Source: Uliginosibacterium gangwonense (GTDB taxonomy: Bacteria; Pseudomonadota; Gammaproteobacteria; Burkholderiales; Rhodocyclaceae). Taken from it: a stretch of DNA of 46,490 nucleotides. The stretch lies in NCBI GenBank assembly GCA_005239635.1, contig SBBQ01000065.1, positions 1-46,490 of the forward strand. Reading direction: 5' to 3'. The position numbers and the translations under genes were made by a program. Positions 8,082 to 15,898 of the stretch are shown here, piece by piece. Under the pieces are notes generated by a model. It was not told where the DNA came from. It saw only the letters and a list, made by a program, of their open reading frames with translations, and did not search any database. Position 1 is the stretch's first letter, and each line of letters begins with the position of its first letter.

Positions 8082-8936
8082 ATGTTTATGACCGAGCTTT
8101 GCACCACTCACCGCACTTTAACGATCCCGCGCTTGCAACAAACCTTGATGCGCTTGGGTCGGGTGATGTTGCTTACGGCCATGCTGTACAGCGTGCTGTG
8201 TGGCTTACACAGTATTGGCTCGTCATCCAGTGTCATTAGTACGGCTGCTGCAGCCGAAAATGAAGACGAGCTTGCCAAGAGTATATTGGAAAAGGCCGAT
8301 CTCATCCGTTTTCCCAAGGAAAGCTTCCAAGTGGATGTTACGGTTACGAGCAGCGGAGGTGATAGTACCGAACCGCACAAGTACCGTATCTACTCCAAAG
8401 GTAATGAAAACACGGTCGTTCAAATCGTAGAGCCCGCCGCTGATCGCGGCCAAACCATGTTGATGAAGGGTCGCGACTTGTGGGTGTTTATGCCCAATGT
8501 TTCGCAAGCCGTACGTTTGTCCCTCGCGCAAAGGCTCACCGGCCAGGTTGCCAATGGCGATTTGGCACGCGCTAACTTTTCGGGCGACTATCAGCCACGC
8601 CTCGTACGCACAGAGCGCATTGGCAATGAAGACATGCAAGTGCTTGAACTCATTGCCGTCGACAAGGGCGTGACCTATCGTCGTGTGATGTACTGGGTTC
8701 GCAAATCAAACGACTATCCGTACAAAGCCGAGTTTTACTCCATGTCAGATCGACTGTTGAAAACCTGTCGCTATGATGGATTTAAGCAGATGGGTGGCCG
8801 CGTACGGCCAACCCGTATGGTGATGGAAGATGCACTAAAGGGTGGCGAGAAATCGGTACTTGAATACGATGCTATGCAGTTGCGTGAGTTGCCGGACAAG
8901 CTGTTTAACAAAGATTTTTTGAAGAAACTTAACTGA
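8082..8936 (+). CDS. Outer-membrane lipoprotein-sorting protein, LolA-like
   Basis: 284 residues from ATG at 8082. A TTG at 8052 and an ATG at 8148 are alternatives; none has a good ribosome site. A hydrophobic export signal (VMLLTAMLYSVLCGLHSIG) is followed by an AAAA-ENEDE junction suggesting cleavage near there. The mature part has the LolA-like layout: ADLIRFPKESFQVDV opening, YRIYSKGNENTVVQIVEPAADRGQTMLMKGRDLWVFMP, and a later PYKAEFYSMSDRLLKTCRYDGFKQMGGR. Proteins of this type are periplasmic carriers with a half-open hydrophobic barrel. It is divergent from the LolD-like ATPase and barrel genes and followed 26 bases later by the acyltransferase. Confidence 0.82.
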   Translation: MFMTELCTTHRTLTIPRLQQTLMRLGRVMLLTAMLYSVLCGLHSIGSSSSVISTAAAAENEDELAKSILEKADLIRFPKESFQVDVTVTSSGGDSTEPHKYRIYSKGNENTVVQIVEPAADRGQTMLMKGRDLWVFMPNVSQAVRLSLAQRLTGQVANGDLARANFSGDYQPRLVRTERIGNEDMQVLELIAVDKGVTYRRVMYWVRKSNDYPYKAEFYSMSDRLLKTCRYDGFKQMGGRVRPTRMVMEDALKGGEKSVLEYDAMQLRELPDKLFNKDFLKKLN

Positions 8937-8962
8937 TGGCATGACGTGCCGGAGAATGCCTC

Positions 8963-9730
8963 GTGTTTATGCTTGATTTCATCAATTTAGGTAGCAGCTT
9001 CAAAAAATACTTTGAAGTGATGCCCGCTACCACGCAGGCACACCGCGAAATTGCTTATCGCATTCGCCACCGTGTGTATTGCGAAGAACTCGGTTACGAG
9101 CCCATTCGCGCGGATGGAATGGAGCACGATGAGCACGACCCGCACGCTTTGCATGTGCTCATTCGCAGTGTGATTACCGGCGACTTCATTGGCACCGTGC
9201 GACTCATTCGCCCACACCCGGAGCATATGGATGAACCGCTACCGCTTGAAAACGCCTGCGCCGACACGATCAACCGCGAATTAGTGGATCCTGCCAAGTT
9301 ACCGCGTGATCGAATTGCCGAAGTTTCACGTTTAGCCGTGCTCCCAGAATACCGGCGTCGTAAAGGCGAAGGCCACTCGCCGGTCACTTTGTCCGACCGC
9401 GATTTCGGCACACCCACACAACCGCGTTTTCCATTTCTAACTGCTGGCCTGTATTTGGGCATGATTGCACTGGCTCAGTCAAAGCGCATTGACACGCTAT
9501 TCACGCTGACCGAGCCGCGCCTGGCCCGCCATCTGGGCGCACTAGGGGTTCGCATACGGCAAATTGGCGGCCCAATCGAACACCGTGGCACGCGCGTTCC
9601 ATCTTCGCTCCATGTACAGGGCGTCATCGACGGACTCAGCTTCTTTGTGCGTCCTTTGTACGAAGTGATCCAGCAAGATATGGCGGCAAATCGCACCGCC
9701 TCATCGCTTTCTCAAACAGATCAGCTGTAA
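8963..9730 (+). CDS. PEP-CTERM/exosortase system-associated acyltransferase
   Basis: 255 residues, GNAT-like fold related to N-acyl amino acid or autoinducer synthases. Seen: AYRIRHRVYCEELGYEP near the N-terminus (the family's 'R-x-x-V-Y-C-x-E-x-x-x-E' segment), DEHDPHALHVLIRS, GTVRLIRP, EVSRLAVLPEYRRRKGEG (the acyl-CoA region) and GLYLGMIALAQSKRIDTLFTLTEPRLARHL. This subgroup usually occurs only in genomes with an exosortase/PEP-CTERM system, matching the PEP-CTERM gene nearby. GTG at 8963 has GGAG eight bases before it; ATG at 8969 is the alternative. It probably forms one transcript with the LolA-like gene. The acyl acceptor is unknown. Confidence 0.88.
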   Translation: MFMLDFINLGSSFKKYFEVMPATTQAHREIAYRIRHRVYCEELGYEPIRADGMEHDEHDPHALHVLIRSVITGDFIGTVRLIRPHPEHMDEPLPLENACADTINRELVDPAKLPRDRIAEVSRLAVLPEYRRRKGEGHSPVTLSDRDFGTPTQPRFPFLTAGLYLGMIALAQSKRIDTLFTLTEPRLARHLGALGVRIRQIGGPIEHRGTRVPSSLHVQGVIDGLSFFVRPLYEVIQQDMAANRTASSLSQTDQL

Positions 9731-9861
9731 TCGTTTGCACAACGAAGTCTGCGTGTTGCGGTATGCTGTCGCGGAGTGCAGTGCCGCAGCAGCGGTAATT
9801 ACGCGCGCTTGAGCCTCGCATTCACCCGCATACTCATTTCACTCAGTCATTGAGCAACGCC

Positions 9862-9999
9862 ATGTCTGACACCAGTTGGCTGCCGATCTTGTGGTTTCCT
9901 GTTGCCGCGATCGCGATCGCCGCCGTCATTGTGTTTTGGACATGGCCACGTAAACCCCGCGCCACGAAATCGCATGAGCACTCGCAAGAAAAATCCTGA
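9862..9999 (+). CDS. Possible small single-helix membrane protein (45 aa)
   Basis: A 45-codon frame starting ATG-TCT-GAC. It encodes a short N-terminus, one clear membrane helix (LPILWFPVAAIAIAAVIVFW) and a basic, His/Lys-rich tail. It overlaps the DUF815 gene start by 26 bases in another frame, so its translation could deliver ribosomes to that start, which lacks its own ribosome site. The ribosome site here is weak (TGAG ten bases upstream). The helix may be chance, but the orderly topology makes it plausible. Confidence 0.4.
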   Translation: MSDTSWLPILWFPVAAIAIAAVIVFWTWPRKPRATKSHEHSQEKS

Positions 10000-10936
10000 C
10001 ACCGTCGCGACGAACAGTCTGGACGCCGTGTTGTTGCAAGCCCAGCAGCTCATGCAACAACTGCAAACCCTGCTACCTAGCACACCACCTACAAACACCA
10101 TCGATTGGCAAAGCACCCTCGCTGCACGCTGGCGGCGGAGCGCCAATGCACTTAGCCACACCTCCGGCTATCTGCAGGCAGTGACGCATGTTCACCAGCA
10201 ACGCATGAATGACTTGCTGGATGTTGATGCACAAAAAAAACAGCTTGATCGCAACACACAGCAGTTTGTAGCGGGCCTACCCGCCAACAATGTTTTGTTG
10301 AGCGGGGCTCGCGGCACGGGCAAATCTTCGCTGATTCGCGCCCTACTTGGAGCTTATACAAAACGCGGACTGCGCCTGATTGAAATTGGCAAACAAGATT
10401 TGATTGATTTGCCTGATTTGGTCGAAGTGCTTGGCCGCCACGACTACCGTTTCATTGTGTTTTGTGACGACCTCTCGTTTGAGGAAGGCGAACCGGGCTA
10501 CACCGCACTCAAGAGCGTATTAGATGGGTCAGTTTCAGCCGTGCCAGAAAACGTGCTGATCTACGCCACCTCAAACCGACGCCATCTGATGCCGGAATAC
10601 ATGGACGAGAATCTACAGACGCGCCACATTGATGGCGAGGTGCATCCGGGCGAAGCCACTGAAGAAAAAATTTCTTTGTCCGAGCGTTTTGGGCTGTGGC
10701 TCTCGTTCTACCCATTTAGCCAAGACAGCTACCTCGACATTGCCAATCACTGGCTACACAATTTGGGCGTTCCAGCTTCAGAGATTGAAGGCGCACGTAC
10801 TGATGCGCTGCAATGGGCCTTGCAACGTGGTTCGCGCAGCGGTCGCGTGGCCGCCCAGTTTGCACGCGACTACGCAGGCCGCTATCACGCCGCACAAGCA
10901 AAGCCCGCGCGCACCTCCAAGAGTAAACGCATATGA
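9974..10936 (+). CDS. DUF815-family AAA-type ATPase
   Basis: 320 residues from ATG at 9974; the frame extends 24 residues further upstream, but that part overlaps the small membrane ORF and has an unlikely composition. A Gln-rich helical N-terminus (about 1-95) precedes the P-loop GARGTGKS (111-118), Walker B-like [11 protein letters not shown], and sensor segments [15 protein letters not shown] and [19 protein letters not shown], all in DUF815 order. The tail is basic. The gene sits before a Nudix gene in many betaproteobacteria; its start-stop overlap with that gene here (ATGA) supports an operon. Cellular role is not established for the family. Confidence 0.88.
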   Translation: MSTRKKNPDTVATNSLDAVLLQAQQLMQQLQTLLPSTPPTNTIDWQSTLAARWRRSANALSHTSGYLQAVTHVHQQRMNDLLDVDAQKKQLDRNTQQFVAGLPANNVLLSGARGTGKSSLIRALLGAYTKRGLRLIEIGKQDLIDLPDLVEVLGRHDYRFIVFCDDLSFEEGEPGYTALKSVLDGSVSAVPENVLIYATSNRRHLMPEYMDENLQTRHIDGEVHPGEATEEKISLSERFGLWLSFYPFSQDSYLDIANHWLHNLGVPASEIEGARTDALQWALQRGSRSGRVAAQFARDYAGRYHAAQAKPARTSKSKRI

Positions 10937-11877
10937 CTAAACGCGTTGAAGTTGCCGCGGCCGTTATCGAGCGGCCGGATGGCACATTTTTACTCGGCCA
11001 ACGCGCCCCCGATACTTTTTACCCCGGTTATTGGGAGTTTCCCGGCGGCAAACTCGAACCCGGTGAAAATGCGCAAGCCGCCCTCGTGCGAGAACTTGAA
11101 GAAGAGCTTGGTTTAAATGTGCAGCGCGCAGATCCGTGGATCGTGCGCGAGCATCAATACGAACACGCACATGTTCGGCTGCATTTTTTTCGCGTACGTG
11201 CATGGCAAGGTGAGGTGCGGGACCGCGTGCACAGCGCCCTTGAATGGCAATGCGCCGATGCAATAAGCGTGAGCCCCATGCTACCCGCGAATGCACCCGT
11301 GCTACGTGCCTTAGCGCTGCCCATGCACTTAGCTATTACTTCGCCACATACAGAAAGTACGCCGGACAGCATTGGCAAAATAGATGCGCTCGCCCAACAT
11401 TGGCAAGCGCAGCCGCATAAGCCGATGGTCATGCTACGTAAACCTGATATGTCTGATGCGGAATTTGCCCAGTACGCGCATACCGCCGTCCCTCGTATTC
11501 ACCAACATCAACTGCAATGCGTGGTGCACGGACGCATTGCGTTGGCGGAGCAACTGCAGTGCGGCGTGCACTTAAGCTCACGCCAGCTAATGCAAACCAC
11601 AACGCGGCCGAACACAACGATAGTGGGCGCGGCGTGTCACAACACGCACGAATTGCAGCACGCAGCGCAATTAGGTTTGGATTATGCGGTGCTGGGCGCC
11701 GTGTTATCGACCCCTTCTCACCCTAATGATCTCGGCATGGGTTGGGAACAATTTGCGCAGCTTGCACAAGGTTTGTCGATGCCTGTTTTTGCCATTGGCG
11801 GCACGGGCCCTGCACACCTTGATCGTGCTTGGCAGGCTGGCGCACATGGTGTCGCCGGCATTAGTGCGTATTGGTAA
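10933..11877 (+). CDS. mutT: Nudix hydrolase fused to a ThiE/TenI-like domain
   Basis: 314 residues. Residues 1-130 are a MutT-type Nudix domain with a perfect Nudix box, G39-x5-E45-x7-REL-x-EE-x-GL (39-61), expected to hydrolyse 8-oxo-dGTP or similar. From about residue 150 to the end is a thiamine-phosphate synthase-like barrel: [37 protein letters not shown] and the terminal [29 protein letters not shown] phosphate-binding part. This fusion is common in beta- and gammaproteobacteria. The start overlaps the DUF815 stop by 4 bases. The second domain's reaction is not known with certainty. Confidence 0.9.
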   Translation: MTKRVEVAAAVIERPDGTFLLGQRAPDTFYPGYWEFPGGKLEPGENAQAALVRELEEELGLNVQRADPWIVREHQYEHAHVRLHFFRVRAWQGEVRDRVHSALEWQCADAISVSPMLPANAPVLRALALPMHLAITSPHTESTPDSIGKIDALAQHWQAQPHKPMVMLRKPDMSDAEFAQYAHTAVPRIHQHQLQCVVHGRIALAEQLQCGVHLSSRQLMQTTTRPNTTIVGAACHNTHELQHAAQLGLDYAVLGAVLSTPSHPNDLGMGWEQFAQLAQGLSMPVFAIGGTGPAHLDRAWQAGAHGVAGISAYW

Positions 11878-12036
11878 ATACGGCAATTAGACATCTGCCA
11901 CGCAAGGCGCAGCGCAAGGCAGACACGATGTAGCGCCATTCGGTGCGCATGCATGCTTTGCATGTGACAACTCAGCGCGAGCCTTATTTACGCGTACTGT
12001 GATTGGCAAAATGATTGCGCTGTAGATCGTGCGGGA

Positions 12037-12234
12037 TTATTCCGTTGCTTCTGGCGGCAAATCTGAGCCCGGGGTTTCTTGCCCCGCCACGCGATATTGG
12101 TTCGAAGCCCAAGCACCTAAATCAGCGGTACGACAACGCTCAGAACAAAACGGGCGAAAGCGGCTCTCGGCCCTCCACACGACCTCACCACCACAACTGG
12201 GGCAAGCCACTTTGCGTGAAAGCTTATTCTCCAT
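12037..12234 (-). CDS. yacG: DNA gyrase inhibitor / zinc protein YacG
   Basis: 65 residues with one treble-clef zinc site: C11-x2-C14-x15-C30-x3-C34 (CPSCGG ... FCSERC). The length and the RTADLGAWA segment after the last cysteines match YacG. E. coli YacG binds GyrB and blocks DNA binding. In many proteobacteria yacG follows coaE and zapD; here it is separated from zapD by a small gene on the opposite strand, so it probably has its own promoter in the AT-rich 12235-12420 stretch. It faces the Nudix gene across a 159-base gap that holds an octamer copy (12002-12009). Confidence 0.93.
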   Translation of the reverse strand: MENKLSRKVACPSCGGEVVWRAESRFRPFCSERCRTADLGAWASNQYRVAGQETPGSDLPPEATE

Positions 12235-12581
12235 TTAACTTATCCACCCTTCAAACCTATAACAATCTTCAAAAATAGCAGCGCCCAAACGCCCTCAAAA
12301 CACTAGATATAGTATGCATCAAATATTTACACACTAATTCACAAGATATCCACATGTTTTACATAGGTTTATCGTTGAAACAAAGCGAGAGGCCGAATAA
12401 CATATCTAGGTCATTGCGTGATCCCTGTGACCAAAGAAAAACGCCTCATCGGATGGTCCGTGAGGCGTAAAAAGCGGGTAATGAATTCAACCAGCGGCAC
12501 TCTAACAAAGTCATTAGAACTTGAAAAGGCCGCAAGTTTGCTCCCGATTCTTTGCAGGGCAAAGCCAGAAAGGAGTTCGTT
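12235..12581. other. AT-rich intergenic region between yacG and the 47-aa gene
   Basis: 347 bases without a confident gene. It must hold the divergent promoters of yacG (minus) and the 47-residue gene (plus). Positions 12290-12400 are notably AT-rich. Two one-mismatch DnaA-box-like words occur (TTATCCACC at 12240, ATATCCACA at 12346). A GTG-started 55-codon plus frame (12418-12585) ends in an ATGA overlap with the next gene, and a minus-strand terminator-like hairpin lies within it. Confidence 0.6.
12437..12468 (-). terminator. Orphan terminator-like hairpin
   Basis: On the minus strand ACGCCTCA pairs with TGAGGCGT around a 12-base loop with an inner CGG/CCG pair, followed by TTTTC. No minus-strand gene lies directly upstream: zapD already has a terminator at 12733-12764. 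It may end an antisense or small RNA over the 47-aa gene, or be a leader hairpin of the plus-strand gene. Confidence 0.5.
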
Positions 12582-12725
12582 ATGACAACCAAAGTTAAAA
12601 TTGGTCGAAGTGCTGTTACCGGCAGATTTACAACCGAACAGCAAGCAAAGCAACAACCCAAATCGCACGTGGTCGAGACAATTCAACGTCATACCACCAA
12701 ACAGGCTCAGGCAAAAAAACGATGA
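12582..12725 (+). CDS. Conserved small basic protein (47 aa), GRSAxTGRF type
   Basis: 47 residues beginning MTTKVKIGRSAVTGRF and continuing with TTEQQAKQQPKSHVVETI and a Lys/Arg-rich tail. A strong ribosome site (AAAGGAG) lies 6 bases before the ATG, and a terminator follows 7 bases after the stop, so it is a well-defined gene. The layout 'R-S-A-x-T/D-G-R-F-x-x-x-x-x-A-x-x-x-P-x-x-x-V-x-E-T' recalls a widespread family of short uncharacterised proteins. High Gln/Lys content suggests nucleic-acid or ribosome binding, but no function is known. It overlaps the stop of a 55-codon upstream frame by ATGA. Confidence 0.8.
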   Translation: MTTKVKIGRSAVTGRFTTEQQAKQQPKSHVVETIQRHTTKQAQAKKR

Positions 12726-12732
12726 GCCAATA

Positions 12733-12764
12733 AAAATACCGGGGCCTTTCGGTCCCGGTATTTT
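12733..12764. terminator. Bidirectional terminator between the 47-aa gene and zapD
   Basis: A stem of 11 pairs (ATACCGGGGCC with GGTCCCGGTAT, one G-T) and a TTTC loop, flanked by A4 on the left and T4 on the right. It lies just after the stops of the two convergent genes, serving both. Confidence 0.92.
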
Positions 12765-12781
12765 AGATTCACTATCCGCGA

Positions 12782-13537
12782 CTAAAGATTACAGAACGTT
12801 AACTCAAACGCCACATTGCACTCCACTTGGCGCGGGCGGTGGCCAGCTTCAGCACCGCTAAAGCGGATATTCAGTGCGTATTTGTTGGCGCTAATTTCTG
12901 GGGTGCAGGCGTGACTGCGTGGTACACGCAGACGCAGCATTTGCGCGTTGCGACCACCCATCGCCTGTTGATACAAACCATTGACCGCTTCTTGCTTTTC
13001 TGCGCGCCCAGATGAACGCAACAAACGCAACACGATGGCCACAGCATCGCGAATTGGCAAAAGCGGATTCATCCATCCTTCTAGGTCACGAATACGCGCA
13101 GCGGCATCACGATTGCGCCAGAAATGGTAGGCCGGCAGATCAAATTCGCACACGCCACCGGGAATATGCGTGCGGCTCTTAATGCTCATAAGCCATTCGT
13201 TATCGCGCAGGTATTGGCCGACTTTGCCCGCCATCGCCAACAGCGAAGACGAGGCTTGCTCAATTTCGTAGAGCGCGCCAGATAGCGCTTCTTCAGAAAT
13301 GTCGGGGTTGTTGCGGAAGGCCAGCAGGGTTTGGCGCTGACGCTCCAGCTCTTGCAGCAGATCCACCTTTAAGTCTGCGCGAGATGAAACCTCGAGCGCT
13401 TCAAACAGGGTAATCAGTGCGATATGGTGCTCGCGAGCGCCCTCCGACCGCACAAAAAATTGCATGCGATCAAACAGATCTTCTAGACGCATTAGCGTCC
13501 TGATCCGCTCGTTTAAGGGAAACTCGTATGTGATCAC
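12782..13537 (-). CDS. zapD: Cell division protein ZapD
   Basis: 251 residues, the normal ZapD length (formerly DUF1342/YacF). It crosslinks and bundles FtsZ at the division ring in the cytoplasm. Recognised from ITYEFPLNERIRTLMRLEDLF, the long helical bundle (HHIALITLFEALEVSSRADLKVDLLQELERQ), and the C-terminal beta part with LPAYHFWR and VPRSHACTPEISANKYALNIRF. The start is a GTG with GCAGGACG before it. A promoter-like pair (13565-13592) sits 28 bases upstream. It follows coaE after 154 bases. Confidence 0.95.
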   Translation of the reverse strand: MITYEFPLNERIRTLMRLEDLFDRMQFFVRSEGAREHHIALITLFEALEVSSRADLKVDLLQELERQRQTLLAFRNNPDISEEALSGALYEIEQASSSLLAMAGKVGQYLRDNEWLMSIKSRTHIPGGVCEFDLPAYHFWRNRDAAARIRDLEGWMNPLLPIRDAVAIVLRLLRSSGRAEKQEAVNGLYQQAMGGRNAQMLRLRVPRSHACTPEISANKYALNIRFSGAEAGHRPRQVECNVAFELTFCNL

Positions 13538-13564
13538 ACCGTCCTGCCCGGAGAAAATGCCACG

Positions 13565-13592
13565 ATTGTAACGCGGGAATGCATGGAAACAA
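13565..13592 (-). promoter_or_regulatory. Candidate sigma-70 promoter of zapD
   Basis: Minus strand TTGTTT, a 16-base spacer, then TACAAT. The -10 is one mismatch from consensus, the -35 weaker. The expected start is about 20 bases before the GTG. Confidence 0.5.
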
Positions 13593-13691
13593 GCGCAACA
13601 TCAACAATGCGGAGCAAAACAATAAGATTTAGGTGCCCAGCGTCCTCAGCAAACTGATAAACCGCGCCAGAACAGGGGTGCAGGAAAGCGC

Positions 13692-14366
13692 TTATAAGGC
13701 GGCCGCCAGCGCCAAGTACCGTTGATGCAGCGCATCAACTTGGGTGTGCAAGGCGGGCAGATCACCGTGGTTATCAATGACGTCATCCGCTTTTGCCAAT
13801 CGCTGCTGACGATCCATTTGCGCGGTCACGATCGCCATCACCTCATCGCGAGACAAACCACTACGCCGCATCACACGTTGAACCTGGTCCTCAACCGAGC
13901 AATCTACCACCAGCACACGATGGCAACGTGCTCGGTAATTGCCGGACTCAAACAACAACGGCACAGAGAGAACCACATATGGCGCACCGGCCAACAATGC
14001 TGATTGGCATTGTTGCGTGGAGTGCTCACGCACAAGCGGATGCACAATCGCTTCTAGTTTCTGGCGTGCTTGCTGATCGGCAAATACCAGCTGTCGCATC
14101 GCAGCTCGGTCTAGAGCTCCCTCTATGGTGATCAGATGCGGGCCAAATTGTTGTGTGATGAGCGGTATGGCTGCACCGTCGCGCGCGGTAAGTACCCGCG
14201 AGATTTCATCGGCATCAACAATGGCGGCACCCAACAGCGCGAAACGATCTGATACGGCGCTTTTGCCACTGCCAATGCCGCCGGTGAGTCCAACAATCAA
14301 CCCAACGGGCTGTGCTGTAGCAAAGGGCTGAGTCGCGCTTGATTCAGACGGGTCGATATGCGTCAC
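13692..14366 (-). CDS. coaE: Dephospho-CoA kinase
   Basis: 224 residues. It phosphorylates dephospho-CoA at the ribose 3' position, the last step of CoA synthesis. The P-loop GGIGSGKS is at 29-36, followed by VSDRFALLGAAIVDADEISR, the family's substrate-binding DAD; later come HPLVRE, VVLSVPLLFESG and the lid-type MRRSGLSRDEVMAIVTAQM and DDVIDNHGD. The N-terminus is about 22 residues longer than usual from the GTG start; no internal start has a clear ribosome site. Another CoA gene (coaX, type III pantothenate kinase) lies 0.8 kb upstream. Confidence 0.96.
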   Translation of the reverse strand: MTHIDPSESSATQPFATAQPVGLIVGLTGGIGSGKSAVSDRFALLGAAIVDADEISRVLTARDGAAIPLITQQFGPHLITIEGALDRAAMRQLVFADQQARQKLEAIVHPLVREHSTQQCQSALLAGAPYVVLSVPLLFESGNYRARCHRVLVVDCSVEDQVQRVMRRSGLSRDEVMAIVTAQMDRQQRLAKADDVIDNHGDLPALHTQVDALHQRYLALAAAL

Positions 14367-14375
14367 GACGCACCT

Positions 14376-15155
14376 TTAGCGGCGCACCACGGCGTCGCAA
14401 CTGGTGACACTGGTCGCACCTGCTTGCTTTAGACCCGTCTGCGCTTTATCGATTGCCACTTGTTTGCCGCGCAAGGTTAAGGTGAAGGTGCGAGAAGCGC
14501 TGCGCTCTTCAATGGCGGCATTGGTGATACCCAATTTGACCAACTTCTTTTTTGCCTCTTCCGCCACGGCCTCGTTTTTATAGAGGCCCAGGGATAAGGA
14601 ATTCGGCGTCGGATGACTTTCACCTGTTACAAAAACATCGGCCACGCCCAGTGTTTTAATTTCTGCAGCGCGGCGCTCTGCCTGTTGACGATTGGCAAAA
14701 GCGGGCACATGCAACCAATATGATTTGCTGCCTTCTTGAGTTGTTTCGGAGAGTTCAACCGCACCGTGATTTTCTTTAATCAAATCGCGATAGCTATCCA
14801 GCTGTTTTTCATTCAAGCCCGCCAGAAGGCGGCATGAGGCTGCTTCAGCTTCGATTTTTGCAGATTTGCTTACGTCCGCAGCGGGCACTTCAGGCGTTGT
14901 CGCCGATGTTGGCGCAGGTGTCGCTAAAGCCTCTGTCTCAGCAGATGGCGTCTCAGCTCCGGGCAAGGACACAGGCTCCGGCGGTGGCGCCTCGCGCGAC
15001 GAAATTTGCAGCTGCGCTGCATGCAACTGCCCTGCCACGCGCTTATCTGGCTGACTACCTGCTGCAGACGCACTGTCACGCGCCGCAAAAAACATGGCCA
15101 CATTGGCAATTAACAACATGATCGCCAGTAGTCGCAACACCGCAGCCAATCTCAT
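14376..15155 (-). CDS. SPOR-domain membrane protein
   Basis: 259 residues from ATG at 15155. A longer frame to 15191 would overlap the end of coaX by 28 bases. One N-terminal membrane helix (VLRLLAIMLLIANVAMFFAA) puts the rest in the periplasm. A Pro/Ala/Glu/Thr-rich linker (about 45-95) follows, then a SPOR domain (about 145-215: YWLHVPAFANRQQAERRAAEIKTLGV ... NSLSLGLYKNEAVAEEAKKKLVKLGI). SPOR domains bind denuded septal peptidoglycan, so a septal role is likely. It follows coaX by 8 bases and precedes coaE by 9, so birA-coaX-SPOR-coaE form one operon. Confidence 0.85.
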   Translation of the reverse strand: MRLAAVLRLLAIMLLIANVAMFFAARDSASAAGSQPDKRVAGQLHAAQLQISSREAPPPEPVSLPGAETPSAETEALATPAPTSATTPEVPAADVSKSAKIEAEAASCRLLAGLNEKQLDSYRDLIKENHGAVELSETTQEGSKSYWLHVPAFANRQQAERRAAEIKTLGVADVFVTGESHPTPNSLSLGLYKNEAVAEEAKKKLVKLGITNAAIEERSASRTFTLTLRGKQVAIDKAQTGLKQAGATSVTSCDAVVRR

Positions 15156-15163
15156 CCCCTTGG

Positions 15164-15898
15164 TTATTTTGCCAATGCCGTGGCTTGGCACAGCAAGCCA
15201 CGTAATACTAAATCATCAATAATTTGACAGGGCATCGTGAGGTGCATTTTTAAATGCGCGGCCGCGCCGCCCGTCAGAACGCATTGTGCGCCATCTAGCT
15301 TGGCAATGTCAGCATACATGCGCTCTATCGCACCAAGTTGAGCTTGCAGACAGCCACTTTCAATAGCGTCGTGCGTATTATTGGGGAGCGCGCTAAATGC
15401 ACCTGTTGCAGACGGCAATTGCGCGGTGCCTGCATGCAAGCTTACTTTCATCATCGACAAGCCGGGCAAAATTACACCGCCGGCAAATTGGCCGTTTGCA
15501 TGTAGCACATCAATTGTGGTGGCTGTGCCTGCACACACCACTAAACAATTTGCGCGCAGTAATTGGTGCGCGCCAATGAGTGCAGACCAACGATCCGTGC
15601 CGAGGGTTTGTGGCGCGGCATAAGCATTTTGTACACCACAGGCTTGCTGCTCGCTACGTACAAGCTGAAACGAAATGCCTTGCGCACTCGCCCAATGTTG
15701 CAGGCATTGCAAAACCGCTTGTCCAGCAACCACCGAAGCAATGATGTGCGTGGCCTTTTGCCAATCAGCGGGTAGGTGGGTCTGTATGTGATCCGTCGCA
15801 AAATTTTGGCAGGGCACAGCCCCCTGTGACTGCCAATGCCCGTTCTGCCACAGACCCCATTTGAGGCGGGTGTTGCCGGCATCTAGGCACAGCAACAT
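15164..15898 (-). CDS. coaX: Type III pantothenate kinase
   Basis: 244 residues. It phosphorylates pantothenate, the first committed step to CoA, without feedback inhibition by CoA. Seen: the ATP-binding LCLDAGNTRLKWG at the start (Asp6), TLGTDRWSALIGA (the family's GxDR substrate segment), VVCAGTATTIDVL (catalytic Asp near 130) and GGVILPGLSMM. Its ATG overlaps the birA stop (TAATG), so both are co-translated; birA-coaX adjacency is usual in betaproteobacteria. An octamer copy (15169-15176) spans its last codons. Confidence 0.95.
   Translation of the reverse strand: MLLCLDAGNTRLKWGLWQNGHWQSQGAVPCQNFATDHIQTHLPADWQKATHIIASVVAGQAVLQCLQHWASAQGISFQLVRSEQQACGVQNAYAAPQTLGTDRWSALIGAHQLLRANCLVVCAGTATTIDVLHANGQFAGGVILPGLSMMKVSLHAGTAQLPSATGAFSALPNNTHDAIESGCLQAQLGAIERMYADIAKLDGAQCVLTGGAAAHLKMHLTMPCQIIDDLVLRGLLCQATALAK

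Noticed and set aside
9735-9767. TTGCAC/TATGCT promoter before the small membrane ORF and DUF815
   Set aside because: The spacer is 21 bases, outside the working range for sigma-70.
12240-12354. Replication origin suggested by DnaA-box-like words in an AT-rich stretch
   Set aside because: Only two words, each with a mismatch, and no dnaA, dnaN, gidA or parAB nearby; too weak.
12411-12692. 93-residue minus-strand ORF over the 47-aa gene
   Set aside because: Antisense shadow of a better supported gene and crosses the terminator-like hairpin.
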